Notes: a model not told the origin generated them from the letters alone. 64,000 nucleotides of DNA from Sphagnum compactum (GCA_965153455.1 OZ234493.1:9476213-9540212); one strand, 5' to 3'. Shown: positions 22,652 to 36,060, numbered from the stretch's first letter. Numbers and translations: made by a program.

Positions 22652-25185
22652 ATGACCACTAACGCAGCTCCTCCACCAGCTGCTGTTTCCCTGAAACAGC
22701 GGCTGCCGGCACGGATCACCCCCGTCGCCGATTACAGTAATTTGTCCATGGACAGGCGCTCAGTTGCAGCACATCCATGGCATGATCTCGAAATAGGTGA
22801 GTCTCCTCTCACTGCGTGGGCATAAGTTATGTGTAGCGTGTGTTCCACACTTCCATAACGACCGTTCCATCTCTTTCTGTATGCCACAATCCATGTTTCA
22901 ACGATCAATGGAGTCCTGCCAGGATGGTTTGCATTGATCACAAGTCTCCTGGATCTGGTGGTGCAGTTTTGGCGCGCCAGTTCTGTGCAAGCTGTAGAAA
23001 GCCCTGTCTGTCTCTCTGAGCATGTATTCTAGTATGCGCATGATCGTTTTCGCTTTCCCTTACGTGAATGGGGTGCTTGATTGGTGTGCAGGACCAGAAG
23101 CACCAGCGGTGTTCAACTGTGTGAGTTCCTCTGCTTAGCTCTCTTGCAAGCTGTAGATACATTGTGAAGCCCCCTCCAGAGGGACTTCTGGGCAGTAGCT
23201 AAGGTTTAGGGTTTAGGGTCTCAATTTTCAGATTATGAGGGCTTGATGAACCTACTTAGAGAGGTTATGGAATGGAATAAAAGTCTTGAATGACAGGAAT
23301 GCCCAGATTTGCTGAGTGGGGGGGACTCTACAGCTCCTGCTGTGAAGAATCTTCTGACCTGATAATGTAAATGGCAGGTGGTGGAGATTGGAAAAGGAAG
23401 CAAGGTGAAATATGAGCTTGACAAGAAGAGTGGTCTCATCAAGGTATACTGTCTCTACTCTGAAGTTTTGAAAGCCTGCACACTCCTCCACCATCATGCT
23501 GATAATTGTTGTGCTTCCTCAATGATTACTACTGTAAAAAATCCAAATTGTCATTTTGATTTCCTCTGTGGTGGTATGGTTTTTGTTGTGCAGGTTGACC
23601 GTATTTTGTACTCCTCAGTTGTCTACCCTCACAATTATGGCTTCATTCCACGTACCCTCTGTGAAGACAATGACCCCATTGATGTCCTCGTCATCATGCA
23701 GGTTTCATCTTTTCTTCCCCTCTGACTGTTGACCACTGGAGAGTTTTCTCCCATTATAGTACTGGAGAGGAGAAAGACCCCTGGAATCTTTCAGGCAGAC
23801 ATGAAGATTGCTCGAGGTTTTGGGAGATTATGTACATATTATCTTGCCGTAAGCAGATTCCCTTCTAGATGATTTCATGGACTAATGTAGCCAGAATTGC
23901 TTCTGTTTTCAACAGGAACCTGTTCTTCCAGGGTGCTTCCTTCGAGCAAGAGCAATTGGCCTCATGCCTATGATTGATCAGGTGATTTGTCAACTAATTT
24001 GCATGGCACTGATGTTCCATTCCTGCTATGAAATTACCTGTTGCCTGTGTCTCTGGTGACTAAATTCCACATTGTTCAAAGGGTTGCATTCCAATGAGTT
24101 TCGTTTGTTCCCATAAATCTAAAACCAGGCCTAAGACACTACACACTGCAGAGGTGGCTCTTTTTTGGACATGAATGGATTCCTGATGATTTTCCACAGC
24201 ATGCAATGAGTCCACAACATAGAAAGACATCTTTTTTGCTGTCCTGAGCCAAGGTCCTTATTTCTAGCACTTGCTGATTGCTCCAATCTGAATGGCAGGG
24301 AGAGAAAGATGATAAAATCATAGCTGTCTGCGCTGACGATCCAGAATATCGTCACTACAAGGATATCAAAGAGCTTCCACCTCACAGGCTTGCAGAGATC
24401 CGTCGATTTTTTGAGGATTGTATCCATTGCTAATTTATGTTCTGGGTTCAATGAGTTTTGAACTTTCTGTGACCAACTCAGGTACAGGAAGGGATGCACA
24501 TAGTGATAATTTGCTGCTAAAAGCTTGCTTCCATAAGTGACATTCATTCCACAGAGATGTGATTGATTTATGATAGTATGTGGTCTGGAATGGATCGGAA
24601 ATTAGTATGGCTTTACTATGCAATGCCTTCTATATGTCAGTGGGGCTCCTGATCAGAGGGGTTCCTGATATAAAGCTGTGGACATCTCTCCTTGGTTATG
24701 TTGACCCTATATTGACCCTGTTGAGGCTGTACCAGGGCTAGTTCTGCTAGGCAGAAAAATGAGTTGCATCCTGCAAAGCTTTTCTCCTTGACTAATTCCA
24801 CAGACAAAAAGAATGAGAACAAGGAGGTTGCTGTGAATGACTTTCTGGGTGCTGAAAGTGCTGTCGAAGCCATCGGCCACTCCATGTAGGCCTCAAACCT
24901 GTATATCCCCCATGAAACATTTTTCTTGAGTTTTGGATACTGCAAAGAAATGTGTGTGATTGTGGGCACTGATTTGGCATGTGTTGTCTCTTTACTGGTA
25001 CAGTGTAGTCTGTTTCTACTAGGTGTCTGAGAGGTCAAGTAGCAGGGGCTGCAACTTGCATGTCTTTCCTGACAGGAGGAGATAGTTGATACATCTTAGC
25101 AATAGACAGTGTACTGACTTCATCATGTGGTGTTTTGTCCAGGGATCTTTATGCTTCATTTGTTGTGGAAAGCTTGCGACGATAG
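22652..25185 (+). CDS. PPA: Soluble inorganic pyrophosphatase (family I)
   Basis: Eight exons, 22652-22796, 23092-23120, 23378-23443, 23594-23701, 23916-23981, 24299-24419, 24804-24885 and 25143-25185, give 219 residues, the normal length for the plant cytosolic enzyme. It hydrolyses pyrophosphate to two phosphates with Mg2+, pulling biosynthetic reactions forward. The PPase signature DNDPIDV is at residues 105-111, preceded by [52 protein letters not shown] and the helix [19 protein letters not shown] follow the family order, and the C-terminus ends SLRR. All splice sites are GT-AG and phases agree. The true start is the ATG at 22652; an upstream in-frame TTG is not a start. A TTTAGGG doublet lies in intron 2. 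Confidence 0.97.
23205..23218. promoter_or_regulatory. Two tandem TTTAGGG telomere-type units (telo-box) in an intron
   Basis: TTTAGGGTTTAGGG sits in intron 2 of the pyrophosphatase gene. It is too short to be a telomere relic of any size. Plant telo-boxes near gene starts can bind telobox-binding and Polycomb-recruiting factors; any role here is inference. Confidence 0.5.
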
Positions 25186-26419
25186 AGGGCTTGCTGTTTT
25201 CAGTATATGAGGAATGCCCAGCACATGAAGGCTGCTGATCACCTAGCTTAAATTAAAGGGCCCACACCTGTCTATCCAAGATTTTTCCTCTGACTGAGGT
25301 GGGCAAACATCCAATAGATATGAAATAGCAAGGAGCATAACTGTTAAGCTACTCCTGCTTAGTGAAGCACTAGAGCTTTTCAACCATTTTTTTGGCTACC
25401 AAGAGTGCCACTGTGTATCAACCAACACTCAATACATATGTTCTTCCTTCATTGCAATTCTGGTCTGTAGTCAGCATGTCCACTGTGCCTCCAGTTTTTT
25501 GTTGAATGTGTGTTTGACTACATAACTCTGATGGGGCTGTCCCAGAGATGTCCTGGAGATGCTGATGTGCCAACTCTCTTCAATTTTGGAAACAAATTGA
25601 ATCAAGCCTATTCAATAGAGTATCTCATGTGATTTGTTTCTTTCAGAAAATCACAGGGAAAGGAGGAATGCTTAGGATGCGAATGTGGGGGACATCACTG
25701 GTGGAAGGAGTAACATGATGCCATAGTATCTATGAGTGATGACCCGAAGCTCTCCTTCACTGTAGCACATGGCTGAGCTTCACACAACTTGAACATGCAC
25801 TCTTGATGACAGAAAGCTCAATTGCTGTACTGTCAAGACCACAGGAGGCAGTCCTCCAGTCATTTGCAGCCAGGCCAGCACCAACTACTTCACTCCCACC
25901 CTCTGTTTGCAGCACCTAATAAAAAATTCCTTAAATCTCCAACTAAAACTTGGTCCTGTCTTCCTGAAATTTGGGCTGCAATTTTTCTTTCCAAGGATCT
26001 AACACACAAAAGACTCTCTTTCACAGATGTGCGGGGTCGGTGGATGACAATACGGAATGAGTTTTACTCACTAACACACATGCGGGGCCTATAACTGGAG
26101 TTCATGCAATCAAAGACTTCACAAATGGGTAAGTACCACATCTGCAAATTCTACAAAATGTGAAATGGTTTGGATTATACCTTTCAAGAATCTTAAGAAT
26201 TTTACCCGTCATCAGAAAAACAGTAGAGGTACCCACTAGCCACCAGTGTTGGGCATGTAAGTCTTTTACCGTCATATACACATGGGTATATATATAAACC
26301 ATCCACTGTAATTGAACTAACATGACTTGTTGAATGTGAATGTCTAAAACACCATCATATTCTTAAGGCAATAATAAGAACATTGACAATTTCCAAGGAT
26401 GAAATGATCCAAGAAAACT

Positions 26420-26535
26420 TGTCAACTGCATCATTGGTGTTCATTCTTGTTGACAAAGTTGCATCTAAGATGGTTTCCAAGATGACAACGTTGACAATTT
26501 CCAAGCAGGAAATGAACACCAATGATGGAGTTGGC
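26420..26535. repeat. Inverted repeat, about 25-bp arms
   Basis: GCATCATTGGTGTTCATT near 26427-26444 pairs with AATGAACACCAATGATGG at 26511-26528, with the match fading outward (AACTG against GGAGTTGGC). The spacer is about 66 bp. Confidence 0.75.
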
Positions 26536-26591
26536 AGCTGACGTCCTTAAACACAAATTGGTTGAATATAATGTCAACAATTTTTTGCCAC

Positions 26592-26966
26592 AGTGAACCA
26601 GCACCCACCTGTGCACCATGAAGGATGGATGATAAATGGTCTGGAAACAGTTCTCTGTTGTGTTCCAGTTCCTTAGCTAACTACAGTGGCTAGCTCAATT
26701 GCTTTTTTTTTAACTACCTACCTACTAACAACCCACAATCAGGTTGTTAGTAGGTAGGTAGTAAAAACAACTCTTACATATGCATAAATCATCTACTTAC
26801 CTAGTAGTTGCCTATTTTCCTACCTACCTACCTATGTATGAGACCCATTTCGTACAGAATCGGTTACCAAGGTGAACCCAAATATTAACTCAAGTTGAAC
26901 TTCACCCACAACTGAGTAATAGTGGGCATCCCAGTGGATGGTGCATTGGTGGGTGCTGGTTCACTG
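26592..26966. repeat. 29-bp inverted repeats enclosing a perfect 20-bp hairpin
   Basis: CAGTGAACCAGCACCCACCT starting near 26592 and its reverse complement ending near 26966 match at about 27 of 29 positions. Inside, 26713-26732 and 26743-26762 form a perfect 20-bp stem (arms ACTACCTACCTACTAACAAC) around a 10-nt loop. A palindrome-like TAGCTAACTACAGTGGCTAG lies at 26674. The whole may be a non-autonomous inverted-repeat transposon; no target duplication was recognised. Confidence 0.7.
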
Positions 26967-28797
26967 CAGCCCCCTTCACCTAACTATAAACCTCCTGTCT
27001 CTCAACCAAGAAGAAGAAAGTCTCTGCTTTTGCTTGTTGTCTGGGGATCTCCCAAGCTGGTTATCTAGTGAGTTTTTAAAAATAAGCTTCTGGATGTATG
27101 CTGTCTTGGTGTGGACATGATTAGACTATTTTTATAATAACCTCAGGAATTAACAATTCGCAAGTTGTTGGGATCCGAAGTGGATACCAATAACCAGAGG
27201 TTCTAAGATACATAACTGTCATTCCCAAAGAATCAAACAACCGACTCTCATATATAACCACAGTTCTAAGAAATCTGAGCACCAATTTTGATAGATAAAC
27301 ACAGTTCTAAAAATTCTAAGAATTGGACAAACATTCTAACCCTGCCTGTTCTTTTGCCTGTTCTGTTTTAGATAAAAATAGTGGTTATCTAGTGAGTTTT
27401 AAAATACTTTATGGAAACTGCCAGTTCTTTGAGGCTTCTTTGATTCTAAAAGAATTCAAAAGACCAAAGACCAAAGGCTCTTTCATTCTGAAAATTTTCC
27501 AAAAATCCAGAACAGATGTTGTTCTTTGATTTCCAAAAAAATTTAAATCTGGAACCAGAGGTTATTAAAACAAAGTGGGGCACTTAATGTGCAATAACCC
27601 TGTCTGTAAATAGACACTACTCATTGAATTGTTAGTTCAGAACACCAAATTCCAGAAATCCCAATGGCCTGAAGAAACAAATCTTCAGACTTATTCACAA
27701 CTCTATTATGCTGAACATTGAAAATAAATGGCCCATTTCTACCATTTCCATTGATCCTGTCACAAACTTACTAAAACCTATTACACAATTAACCTCAAGA
27801 TAACTAAGAAAACTAATTCAGACCATCAAATCCAGCAATTTCATTGGCCATAACATTTTTTCTTCACACCTACACACAAGCCTATCTAACACCCTCTGTA
27901 TATTAGTACAGTAATAATATAACCATTGTCTGAATACAGACAGGGTTTAAAAAATCAACTACCCACCGAAACACTGGAATTAACCAGGTCTACTGTTGTA
28001 GTAATAGCCTGAAGATAAATACATCTGCAAAATCACCCACATTACCAACAGTGGGCTGAACTCCATTTGACTGGAAGCCTCCAGAGGACATACAACATGA
28101 TCAACAGCTAAAGCACCAGACATCAACATTAGCCATATAATCAACATGACCAAGAAAAACAGCACGAGAAGTTCTCTCTATGTTGTTGCTGCCACTGCTC
28201 ATTTAGTCTAGGTACATAAATCACAGCAAAAACTAATAGAAAGCACTGTTCTGACACTTCACCTTTTATTGGCAGCAATACTCTCTTTGTGGTGGTGATT
28301 CCCAAGAAATACAACAGCATTAGTGTTGAAGCTGTCAACATCTCTTTGGAGTTCTTAGGCCATGACTAAGTTTGAGGTGTTTGACAGCCCTATAAAGCTG
28401 ATCCCACGAAGGACCCTGAAAGTACATGTGGTTTTACATAGGCCAGCCAACAAAGCCTCCCCCCAAGACACAATTGAAATTGCCACCCAGCCTGAATAAT
28501 AAAGTCAGCATTCACATTCATTCAAGTCATGCATATTCATTCAGTGCTTTACAAGATTGCCAGTTTAGAGGGAAGGAGGGATTAACTGTTGGGACTCTGC
28601 GACTATTTCTTGGTCATGAAATGAAGAGATGGTCAAAGATTGCAACAGCCCAATTGTGATATGAACAAGCGCTAATCTATAGGCACAGTATACTCTTTAT
28701 TACAACAATCATAGTTGTATTCTCAACTAAGTCTAGAATGAAGTCAAGAAAAATTACTCTAGGCAACTGGTGTACACAGAAAAGAAGCAATTTTTAA

Positions 28798-31700
28798 CTA
28801 GATCTTGAGAGTATCATGGTAGAAGAACGTGAAGAAATAAAGCTTCATGACCAAACCCAAACCTAGTTGTAGGGCTACAGCACTCATTACAATCACGAAC
28901 CACCTGTCACTTCCAGTCTTGATATGACTCCGGATGTTGAGCCCCAAGAAAGCTGCTGACATGAGTGTTGCGACTCCCACCACCACCCACCTCATTATAT
29001 CCCATGGCACTACAGACAAAAACTGGTAGCAAAAATAGCATATCAACACAATTGAATTTTTGCAGCTTAAGCAGACATTAGTGTACCAGTTAAACATGTG
29101 GCTACAGAAGTCCTGTTTTGAGCACATCAACAAAGACAAGATTATGATGGATGTATATCATATGTAAATGTTGTTGATTGTCAAATAAACACTAGCTCTG
29201 CAAGTGAATTCCGACCTAGCTCAATAGAACAACAATTTGCCATCTCATAAACTAAATCATGAACATCAATTGATGGTCTGACTAGTACTTAGCATGCAGC
29301 AACTCTTTCTCATGGAGACAAGCAATACAACAAGACCATGATTCATGAGGAAGGGAGTTACCGAAGCTGGGATGAAGACAAAGAGAGAGTAGCCATACAA
29401 ACACCAAAGCTGGATGAGTCCAGACACAACACCCAGGTACTTGAGAAGAAAGTAGAGGCCCAAGGGTATCACTCCCACATAGCCATAGAACATGATAGCT
29501 GCATATGTAACCTTGTTGATGTCGTAGTGCCATGCCTCACCACCTCCTGCACTGGTCTTGTGGGCTAAGTATGCTGCAAAGTTCCCCAAAGCTGCTGTGA
29601 CAAACACCAAGGTGGAGCAGATCCAGAATGGCCCATACCTGAAGAGAGATATCAGTGGCTTCACTCCATCTCACTCACTTTATTTCATCACAAAATGCTG
29701 ACTTTTACCATTCTTTGAGTTGACATTCCCCAGACTGAAGGTATGATTCCCAAAACAAAGATGACTACACAGGGATCATGCTACAATGTGTAGAAGACTG
29801 AAGGCTTACATGTCAGGGTTGTGGCTGGTCTTCTCAACAAAATCACTCTTGTAAGGGAAAAGGGAATCCTTTATTCGTTCCAATACATCTACTGTGTCCA
29901 CATTGAAGTATGGCCGATAAGTTATGACATTGAAATAGCTCTGCCATCCTTGAGGAGTATCAGCACCCCCTCCTTGACCTCCTTGTCCTGGCTGTGAGAA
30001 TGTGTCTGCACTCCACATTTGGCAAGTCTAATGATAAAGCAAAAAGAGCAGAAACAAAGATAGGACAGGTCTTAAGGGGACTCAAAGTCTGAAGGTTCAT
30101 GGACAATACAACGATTTATGATAACAGAAAGCCCAGAGGGCATCATGAAAAGTGTGAAAGAAGAAGAGAGATCCAACACCTTCCTTCATTCCCTGATTCT
30201 GGTTCTTGAGGTGGCATACCAAAGATAAGTGGAATCAACAAGACCAAATATCATGCAGATGGGAGCAACTTCAGAAACAGCTTCTTTCCATTCTGATTTC
30301 TTGTAAGGTACTCAACACCCTATACATTGAATCTCAAGAAAATGAACTCATCATTATGCCTCCTCTGGAATCACTGTGATTGCAGAGAGAAAAATCAATG
30401 AGATTGCAGAGAAACTTCACAAAAATTGTGTGAAGGTAACCAAAATCTCAGGTGAAGCCAAACCAAAACAAGCACATAAAGAAAAGTTGAACATAATGAT
30501 TGTCACTCTCTAAGTATCAGACCATCACCTTCATCAATGAATTGCAGCGACTAGCTGCCATTGCTCCCCACTGATTTCATCAGATGCTGACAGTGGGTGT
30601 AGATACGTGATTAAATAACATACTCAAAACCTAGGGCAAACAATCATATAAAATTCTTTGTCCTGATTTTCTGTCCAAATTCTGGAAGCAACAGGACAAT
30701 TCACTAGTGTACTCATCACACTGAAACAAGCTTGTAAGGTTGAGGTTCATTTCAGTTTAGCTTGCCCCTGTGGAAGCAAACATCTGAGTCAAAGGCATAG
30801 AGAGGCTACATAGAACTTGGTGGTTGAGGAGCACCCTGAATATATCTGTTAAGCACATCCAGAATCAAGGCACATTATGTCACTACACCCATACAAGCAC
30901 TTGAACCATCAAATAACCACCTACAGTAGAGGGCTGCATACCATCAGCATCACGTGGAGGCTGGAAAGAGCCAGCAACTTTGCCTCTGTTGTCACTTGGT
31001 GGGAATGTCTGAAGGTTTGAATCTGAAAAACAATAAAAAGAAGGATAAGACATGTAGGATAGTAGATCAAAAATGATAAAAGGACAAAACTGTGAACTCA
31101 TAGAGCATTAACACTTATGGGGCAACTGATCTGGAGTATTTCAAAACATTCAAGAGGAAGGCTACTCAAAAAAGACTAAGCTAGTTTAGTTTTCCATTGT
31201 AACTTTTCACAGCACACCTCAAATGTTGTTTGAAAATGACTTTCTCTGTTCTGCAACTAGAAAGAAATGAATTCCAGCAACCAGACATTTGGCGAGTGAA
31301 ATCTTTTAAGTCACAAAAATAAGATTCATTTAAATGAGAAACTCCACATTCTCCAGGAAGAGAAAAAAGGGTATGGACCACAGTTATGCATTCAATAGAA
31401 ATCAATGAGAAAAGGAAAGAGTAGGGAAATACTCCAGGGATGTGGTAATGGTATCGGCATTTGTAACTATGTGGGAAAAAAATTTCTTCAAGGCAGAATA
31501 ACTCGCATATATGAAGTCCTCTCTCACAAAAGAGTTCAACCAGAACACAACACTTTTTTCACACTCTCCTTCATATTGAGCTCAAGATCATAGAAAGCAT
31601 GCTAGTCATAGTAAGCTTTGACTAGTTCACACCTGTGACATATTGAATTAAAATTGCTGCAAGTCCTCCCACCATTGAATATCTTTGATTTAATGACAAA

Positions 31701-32873
31701 CTAGTCTCACTTCTGTCTGTTGTTGCTTAGGTTTCTTGAACGATCCAGGAAAACCTTTGCAATTGAAAACAGCATAAAGCCACAAAAGTTGCTGAAAAAA
31801 AAGTGTGCAGCAGAATAACAGAAAATTGAGAAATAGGAGGCAGGCAAGTGCTTGTTGGGTTGGTGAATGAACCTTGAAATGGAAGGACATGGTCTGCAAC
31901 TGCAGCAACCTGCATGCAGATGGCAAAAAAAGTCAGTGTGCCGTCCATCTCAACCTAACCCCATTGATTCATCACGTAATCTAGAGGAAGGGGGCTAAGT
32001 TGGACAGGGATCTCCATTTTAAAATACAAGGCTCTCCAGGAAGCAGTGGAAAATAGAAATTCCATAAAATGAACTTAGAAAACGTGTGTAGCCAAAGGAG
32101 GATAGCTTGAGGTGCAAGGAAGACAAACAATTGAAGGCCACATTGACTTATTCCCATTTCAAGATCAAATACTGAAAATTGGGAAATTGTAAACATAGCT
32201 AAAGGACAAGTTTTAGAGGACCAATTGAGCATTCTAACTATTCTTTCTTCTCTGGATCCAGAGATGAATTTCAATCAAAACTCCCGTACAAGAAGATGAT
32301 GAGGAGGACGAGGACGATGACCTATCTCAAGGGTTTGACCTAACAGCAAATCAGACAACTAGGTCACAAATATCTTGGAAAACACTCAACCTACAATGCA
32401 TAAGCTTCGGCATGAAGCCATAACCAGATCGCCGTTGTGCAAAACAGCCGAGACTAGGATACGATTGAAACCAATTGCACAATGACAGCGACAATCTAAA
32501 AACCCATTTCGTCAAATGCACCGATCTAGAACATGACACCGCGTGTGTGCCGCATGAAGCTGAAATCAGAACAAGAAATCACGGGAGCTGAAGAAAGCAG
32601 GACACTAAATTGGCACAATGACACAATGCAAGATTAACAACCACAGCTCCTAACAGACCAAACTGGATCAAGGAAAACAAAAGAATCCGACAATCTAGAC
32701 ATATTATGAGTGAAGCAAAATATGGGGGGGAAAATGATCAACTCAATGCCAATGCACGGCGAAACTGAAGCCGAGACGACGGAAGTGGAATGAGAAATTA
32801 CCGATGCTCGAAAACTTACCGGTACAGATCCGCCAACAGATTCAGATCCGAGGCTGCTGTAGTTCCCCGACAT
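28798..32873 (-). CDS. Yip1-domain integral membrane protein (YIPF1/2-type)
   Basis: Six exons on the minus strand, 32873-32820, 31909-31873, 31022-30942, 30005-29810, 29638-29362 and 29022-28798, give 289 residues with consistent phases. Yip1-family proteins are multi-pass Golgi/ER-exit membrane proteins that bind Rab GTPases in vesicle traffic. The N-terminal half is soluble (SNLQTFPPSDNRGK, then PPRDADDTFSQPGQGG). The conserved ERIKDSLFPYKSDFVEKTS precedes YGPFWICSTLVF. Several hydrophobic segments follow, including FYGYVGVIPLGLYFLLKYLG and LYGYSLFVFIPAS. The last exon carries VVPWDIMRWVVVG, IRSHIKTGSDRW and a C-terminal hydrophobic helix. For exon 4 I chose the acceptor after GTGCAG because it alone keeps phase and gives the family sequence DADDTFSQ. 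It faces the pyrophosphatase gene convergently. Confidence 0.92.
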
Positions 32874-33055
32874 TTTCCAAAACTCTTATTGAAGAAATGG
32901 AACTTCCAAAAGCAGAAGAAGGAGATCTCGGCGCCGAATCAGGGAAAAAATAAAATGCTCTAGTCGAGGCGAGGCGTGGCGAGGAGACTACGAAACGAGG
33001 ATCAACAACGAAGAGACGCGGTGGTGCTAGAGCGTTAGTGAAAGACGCTCTTGCT

Positions 33056-33070
33056 CCATCGCTAGGGTTT
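33056..33070 (-). promoter_or_regulatory. Telo-box-containing 15-mer upstream of the YIP gene
   Basis: CCATCGCTAGGGTTT (AAACCCTAGCGATGG on the gene strand) lies 183 bp upstream of the YIP start codon. The identical 15-mer lies 193 bp upstream of the PDCD2 start codon at 42907-42921. AAACCCTA is the plant telo-box found in leaders and promoters of growth and translation genes. Confidence 0.6.
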
Positions 33071-34619
33071 GCGTGGAAGTCTCTTCCCGTTCGGCCGTGG
33101 AGCCCATGATTGGCGGTTTCCCACTTGTGATTTCCTGACCATTTTGATTTCTGTTCACACGTTGACACGTTCAATTTCCCCACCTCTTTTGTGTTTGCCA
33201 CTAGTGTCCTTGTCAGCATTTCTTTCCCTGCCCGCGCCTCTTTGGAAGTTTTGCCCAATGGTCAAAACCGGAGATTGAACGTCCCCTGGATTCGATCGGT
33301 ATTAGTTACCCAGTGGACTTAATTAGGCACCTAGCCGATCTACATAGGCCTTGCCACTTGTAGGCAAAGGTTGCTTATTACTAGCTCTGCCCAGAGGGAA
33401 GAGACCCTAGCATTGGTTTGGGATTTGGGCAGAATTTTTTTTGCTCCAACATGACCAAATCTGTGAGATACATGTGGAGTATTATGTTTGCATGCAGTGA
33501 TTTATGGGCATGTTCCATAAAAGTCATGCATTTAGATGACAAGTTTTGGATCTAGTAATGGAAGTTTTTGGTTTCAACTTTGAACTTGCCATCAAGGGCA
33601 GAGTCATTCCATGATGAGTTTGCTCGGTATTCAATAGCACTAGTTTTTACACTCACACCTGGGAATTTGTTGGGGCAAAATTTTGGCTAAAGAACCAAGT
33701 GCTGACAAAGACGGTCATGACCCAGAAAACAACTACATAGGTAAAAGCATCACAGATCAGTCTGAACACAATCACCAGTTGCAGATGGTAACGAGACATC
33801 AAGACAAACTAGAGAAAGAGCACAGTATTCATTCCAGACCAAAAGCATTCAAATTCAATCTGACGCTCCAGCAAGCTGTCTTTCTATATTCATAACCTTC
33901 AAATTTTTATGCTATGGACTAATTTCAAGTTCAAATACCATAGAACAACTACTGGGCAGTGAGTAACAACAATGGTGAAGAGCATGTATACAAAATTCCA
34001 ACCACAATTGTAAAACTTGTTTAGAATAGCACATTCCAATAACGGAGACTTGCTCAAGAACCATCTCGTGAAGCTACTTGGCAGTAACAACAATGATAAA
34101 AGGATCCTGTAAACAAAATTCCACTGGTACTAAAATATGTTCAGAGTAGCACACTCTGATAATATAGAGGACAGAAAAAAGAGACTTGCTCAAGAAATCA
34201 CAAGATTGTGATTGTCTTGAAGGTCAAGTCAATGCTTCCAATGGACATCACTAAGGAACTGCTGCAAGCAAGGAAAATGGTATGCCAATGACCATGCCTG
34301 AACATCCCCACTGCAATTTTACCAATGAAACATGAAATATCTTCCCATTAGTATACTGCATAGATCATCATGGAATAAGTAGTATCTTATGGTGTACAAA
34401 TTCCCATGTGTAATCTTCCAAAGGTCAGCACAATCTTATTTTCAAACCCCTCAACTTTCACTGTTTGCTATGATAAAATGTTTTGCTTGCTATTTTATCC
34501 CGATTTTCCTGATGATATCAATTGCATTCCAAATGTGAAGGGTTCATTGAAGAGTAGTCCACTTGAGAAAATTCTCAATAGAGCTCAAATCAGGTGTAAT
34601 GACTTACAAATAATAGTGG
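33071..34619. other. Spacer between the YIP and CKS1 genes, with an imperfect tandem duplication
   Basis: No gene is recognised. A segment near 33945-34055 (CAGTGAGTAACAACAATGG ... AGACTTGCTCAAGAA) recurs diverged near 34073-34200 (CAGTAACAACAATGATAAAA ... AGACTTGCTCAAGAA). The part next to 34620 is CKS1 3' UTR. Confidence 0.5.
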
Positions 34620-35534
34620 TCATGCCCTCATGCTGGCTTGAGCAGTGGCATTATTTGCAAGTGCCTGATTTTGTGCTGGGTAACCAAGTGGTCTTCGGAA
34701 CAACATGATGTGGGGCTCAGGTCGGTGGATGGCATAGTGAACCCAACCCCGTGACTGCTGCACCCCTATTCCTCGCCATTCAACCTATTTGCATTCCCCA
34801 CCCACATCTATTCAGAACATGATCAACTCCAGTTTAATTAAACCCCTTTGGTGACATGTGGAAGCTTGACATCATAACTGGCTTTGTGGCAAAGAAAATG
34901 CCCACACAAAAAGCACAAATTGAACAGGCACTAACATGTCCTCAAGTTTTTTACCTCAGAAAGTAGGCGATTCTTGGGCAGTAATTTTGCTATGTCAGGA
35001 GGTAGAACAACATGCCTGCAACACAGATGTTTAAGTCCACATTAAAAAGCTATGTTGGCACGAGTAGATATGAAGGCACTCCTGCAGAACAGTTCAACCA
35101 GCTTTGCTCAACTTTACCATCTTTTCCAACAACTTTGCATGCACAAATCGGAAAAAGTAAGGGTTAAATGTCTGTATGAGAGACTCAAGCGAAACAACAT
35201 TTTTGCTGGCTGTTACCTTTTCAAGAGAAATAGTTGGGAAAAAGAGAATGTGTAGCCACTCCTTGTTCACGCGGTAATGAAGGCCTCTCATTTTACGACA
35301 GACGATCAAGGCTCAGGATGAGACACTAACATACACTACAAGACTAAGGAATGTTCACAGGCCAAGTGCAGGTTGTAAGCATGCCGTTGCTCCGAAAGCA
35401 AATGATCTTCCAGAGTCATTTCGAAAACCTTTGAAGTGGAAAATAGAACACATCACCTGACTGCGGTACTAATTTCAACAGCGTATACTTGATTGACTAC
35501 CTCATTGTGTCCATTACACACACACACACACACA

Positions 35535-35567
<33 letters not shown>

Positions 35568-35799
35568 GCAGTACAGCAAACCTGGATAGTTTCTACTACT
35601 ACAGAAGTCACGAAACAGAGCACAGCTATAGGTTTTCAGGGGGGAAGGGAAGGACCAAAGAGACACGAAACGAGATTGAAAACCTCCCAGATCCATCTTA
35701 CCTCCGCCGTTTCCATGTGAAAGGCAAGGCAAAAACAAAGACTCACCTATACTCATTAACGTCGTCGAAATACTTCTCGGAGTATTCGATCTGCGGCAT
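34620..35799 (-). CDS. CKS1: Cyclin-dependent kinase regulatory subunit CKS1
   Basis: Three exons, 35799-35747, 35015-34955 and 34784-34620, give a 92-residue protein, the expected size. CKS proteins bind CDK-cyclin complexes and phosphorylated substrates, adding phosphate-anchored specificity to mitotic phosphorylation. Exon 1 encodes [18 protein letters not shown]. Exon 2 encodes [20 protein letters not shown], with the conserved hinge HVxLP. Exon 3 encodes [20 protein letters not shown] and [12 protein letters not shown], which hold the anion-binding residues and the beta strand that contacts the CDK. A short Gln/Asn/Ala-rich tail ends at the stop at 34620. None of the exons was long enough to stand out alone. 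Intron 1 contains a long CA/CT microsatellite. The gene is divergent from CK2 beta. Confidence 0.96.
35516..35565. repeat. Compound (CA)n(CT)n microsatellite in CKS1 intron 1
   Basis: About 11 CA units followed by about 14 CT units within the first CKS1 intron. It creates spurious frames of alternating His/Thr and Ser/Leu. Confidence 0.97.
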
Positions 35800-36006
35800 G
35801 CTTTGAAAGCTGGTAGATCCGTGCCTTTGTCGCCTTATCGGACTCCTAAAACCACCTCCTCAACCTCCTCAAAAGACGAAGCTAGCCTTGCAAATGCGAG
35901 AGAGAAGGCAGGCCAGGAGCGGACGTGCACGAGAGCGCAAAGAGCAAAGCGCAAAGTTCAAGAGACAAAGCAGGGAAGAAGAACGGAGGGGAAGGTTACT
36001 AGATAT

Positions 36007-36060
36007 CTACCGACCTGCCTACCTACATATATACCTACCTACCTTCCTACTTTGTAGGCC
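36007..36060. repeat. CTAC/CTTC tetranucleotide tract upstream of CKS1
   Basis: Interrupted CTACCTAC repeats about 210-260 bp upstream of the CKS1 start codon, of the same kind as other AGGT tracts in the window. Confidence 0.7.

Larger units (their letters stand above)
25186..28797. other. Spacer between convergent pyrophosphatase and YIP genes
   Basis: No gene is recognised on either strand. The first part is presumably pyrophosphatase 3' UTR. Structured DNA occupies 26420-26966: several inverted repeats listed separately, and CTACCTAC/GTAGGTAG tracts to 26835. Confidence 0.5.

Noticed and set aside
23205-23218. Interstitial telomere
   Set aside because: Only two TTTAGGG units are present, inside an intron of an intact gene.
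35489-35806. Plus-strand frames with HTHTH and SLSLS runs, 75-105 codons
   Set aside because: They come from the CA/CT microsatellite in CKS1 intron 1 and the antisense of CKS1 exon 1.
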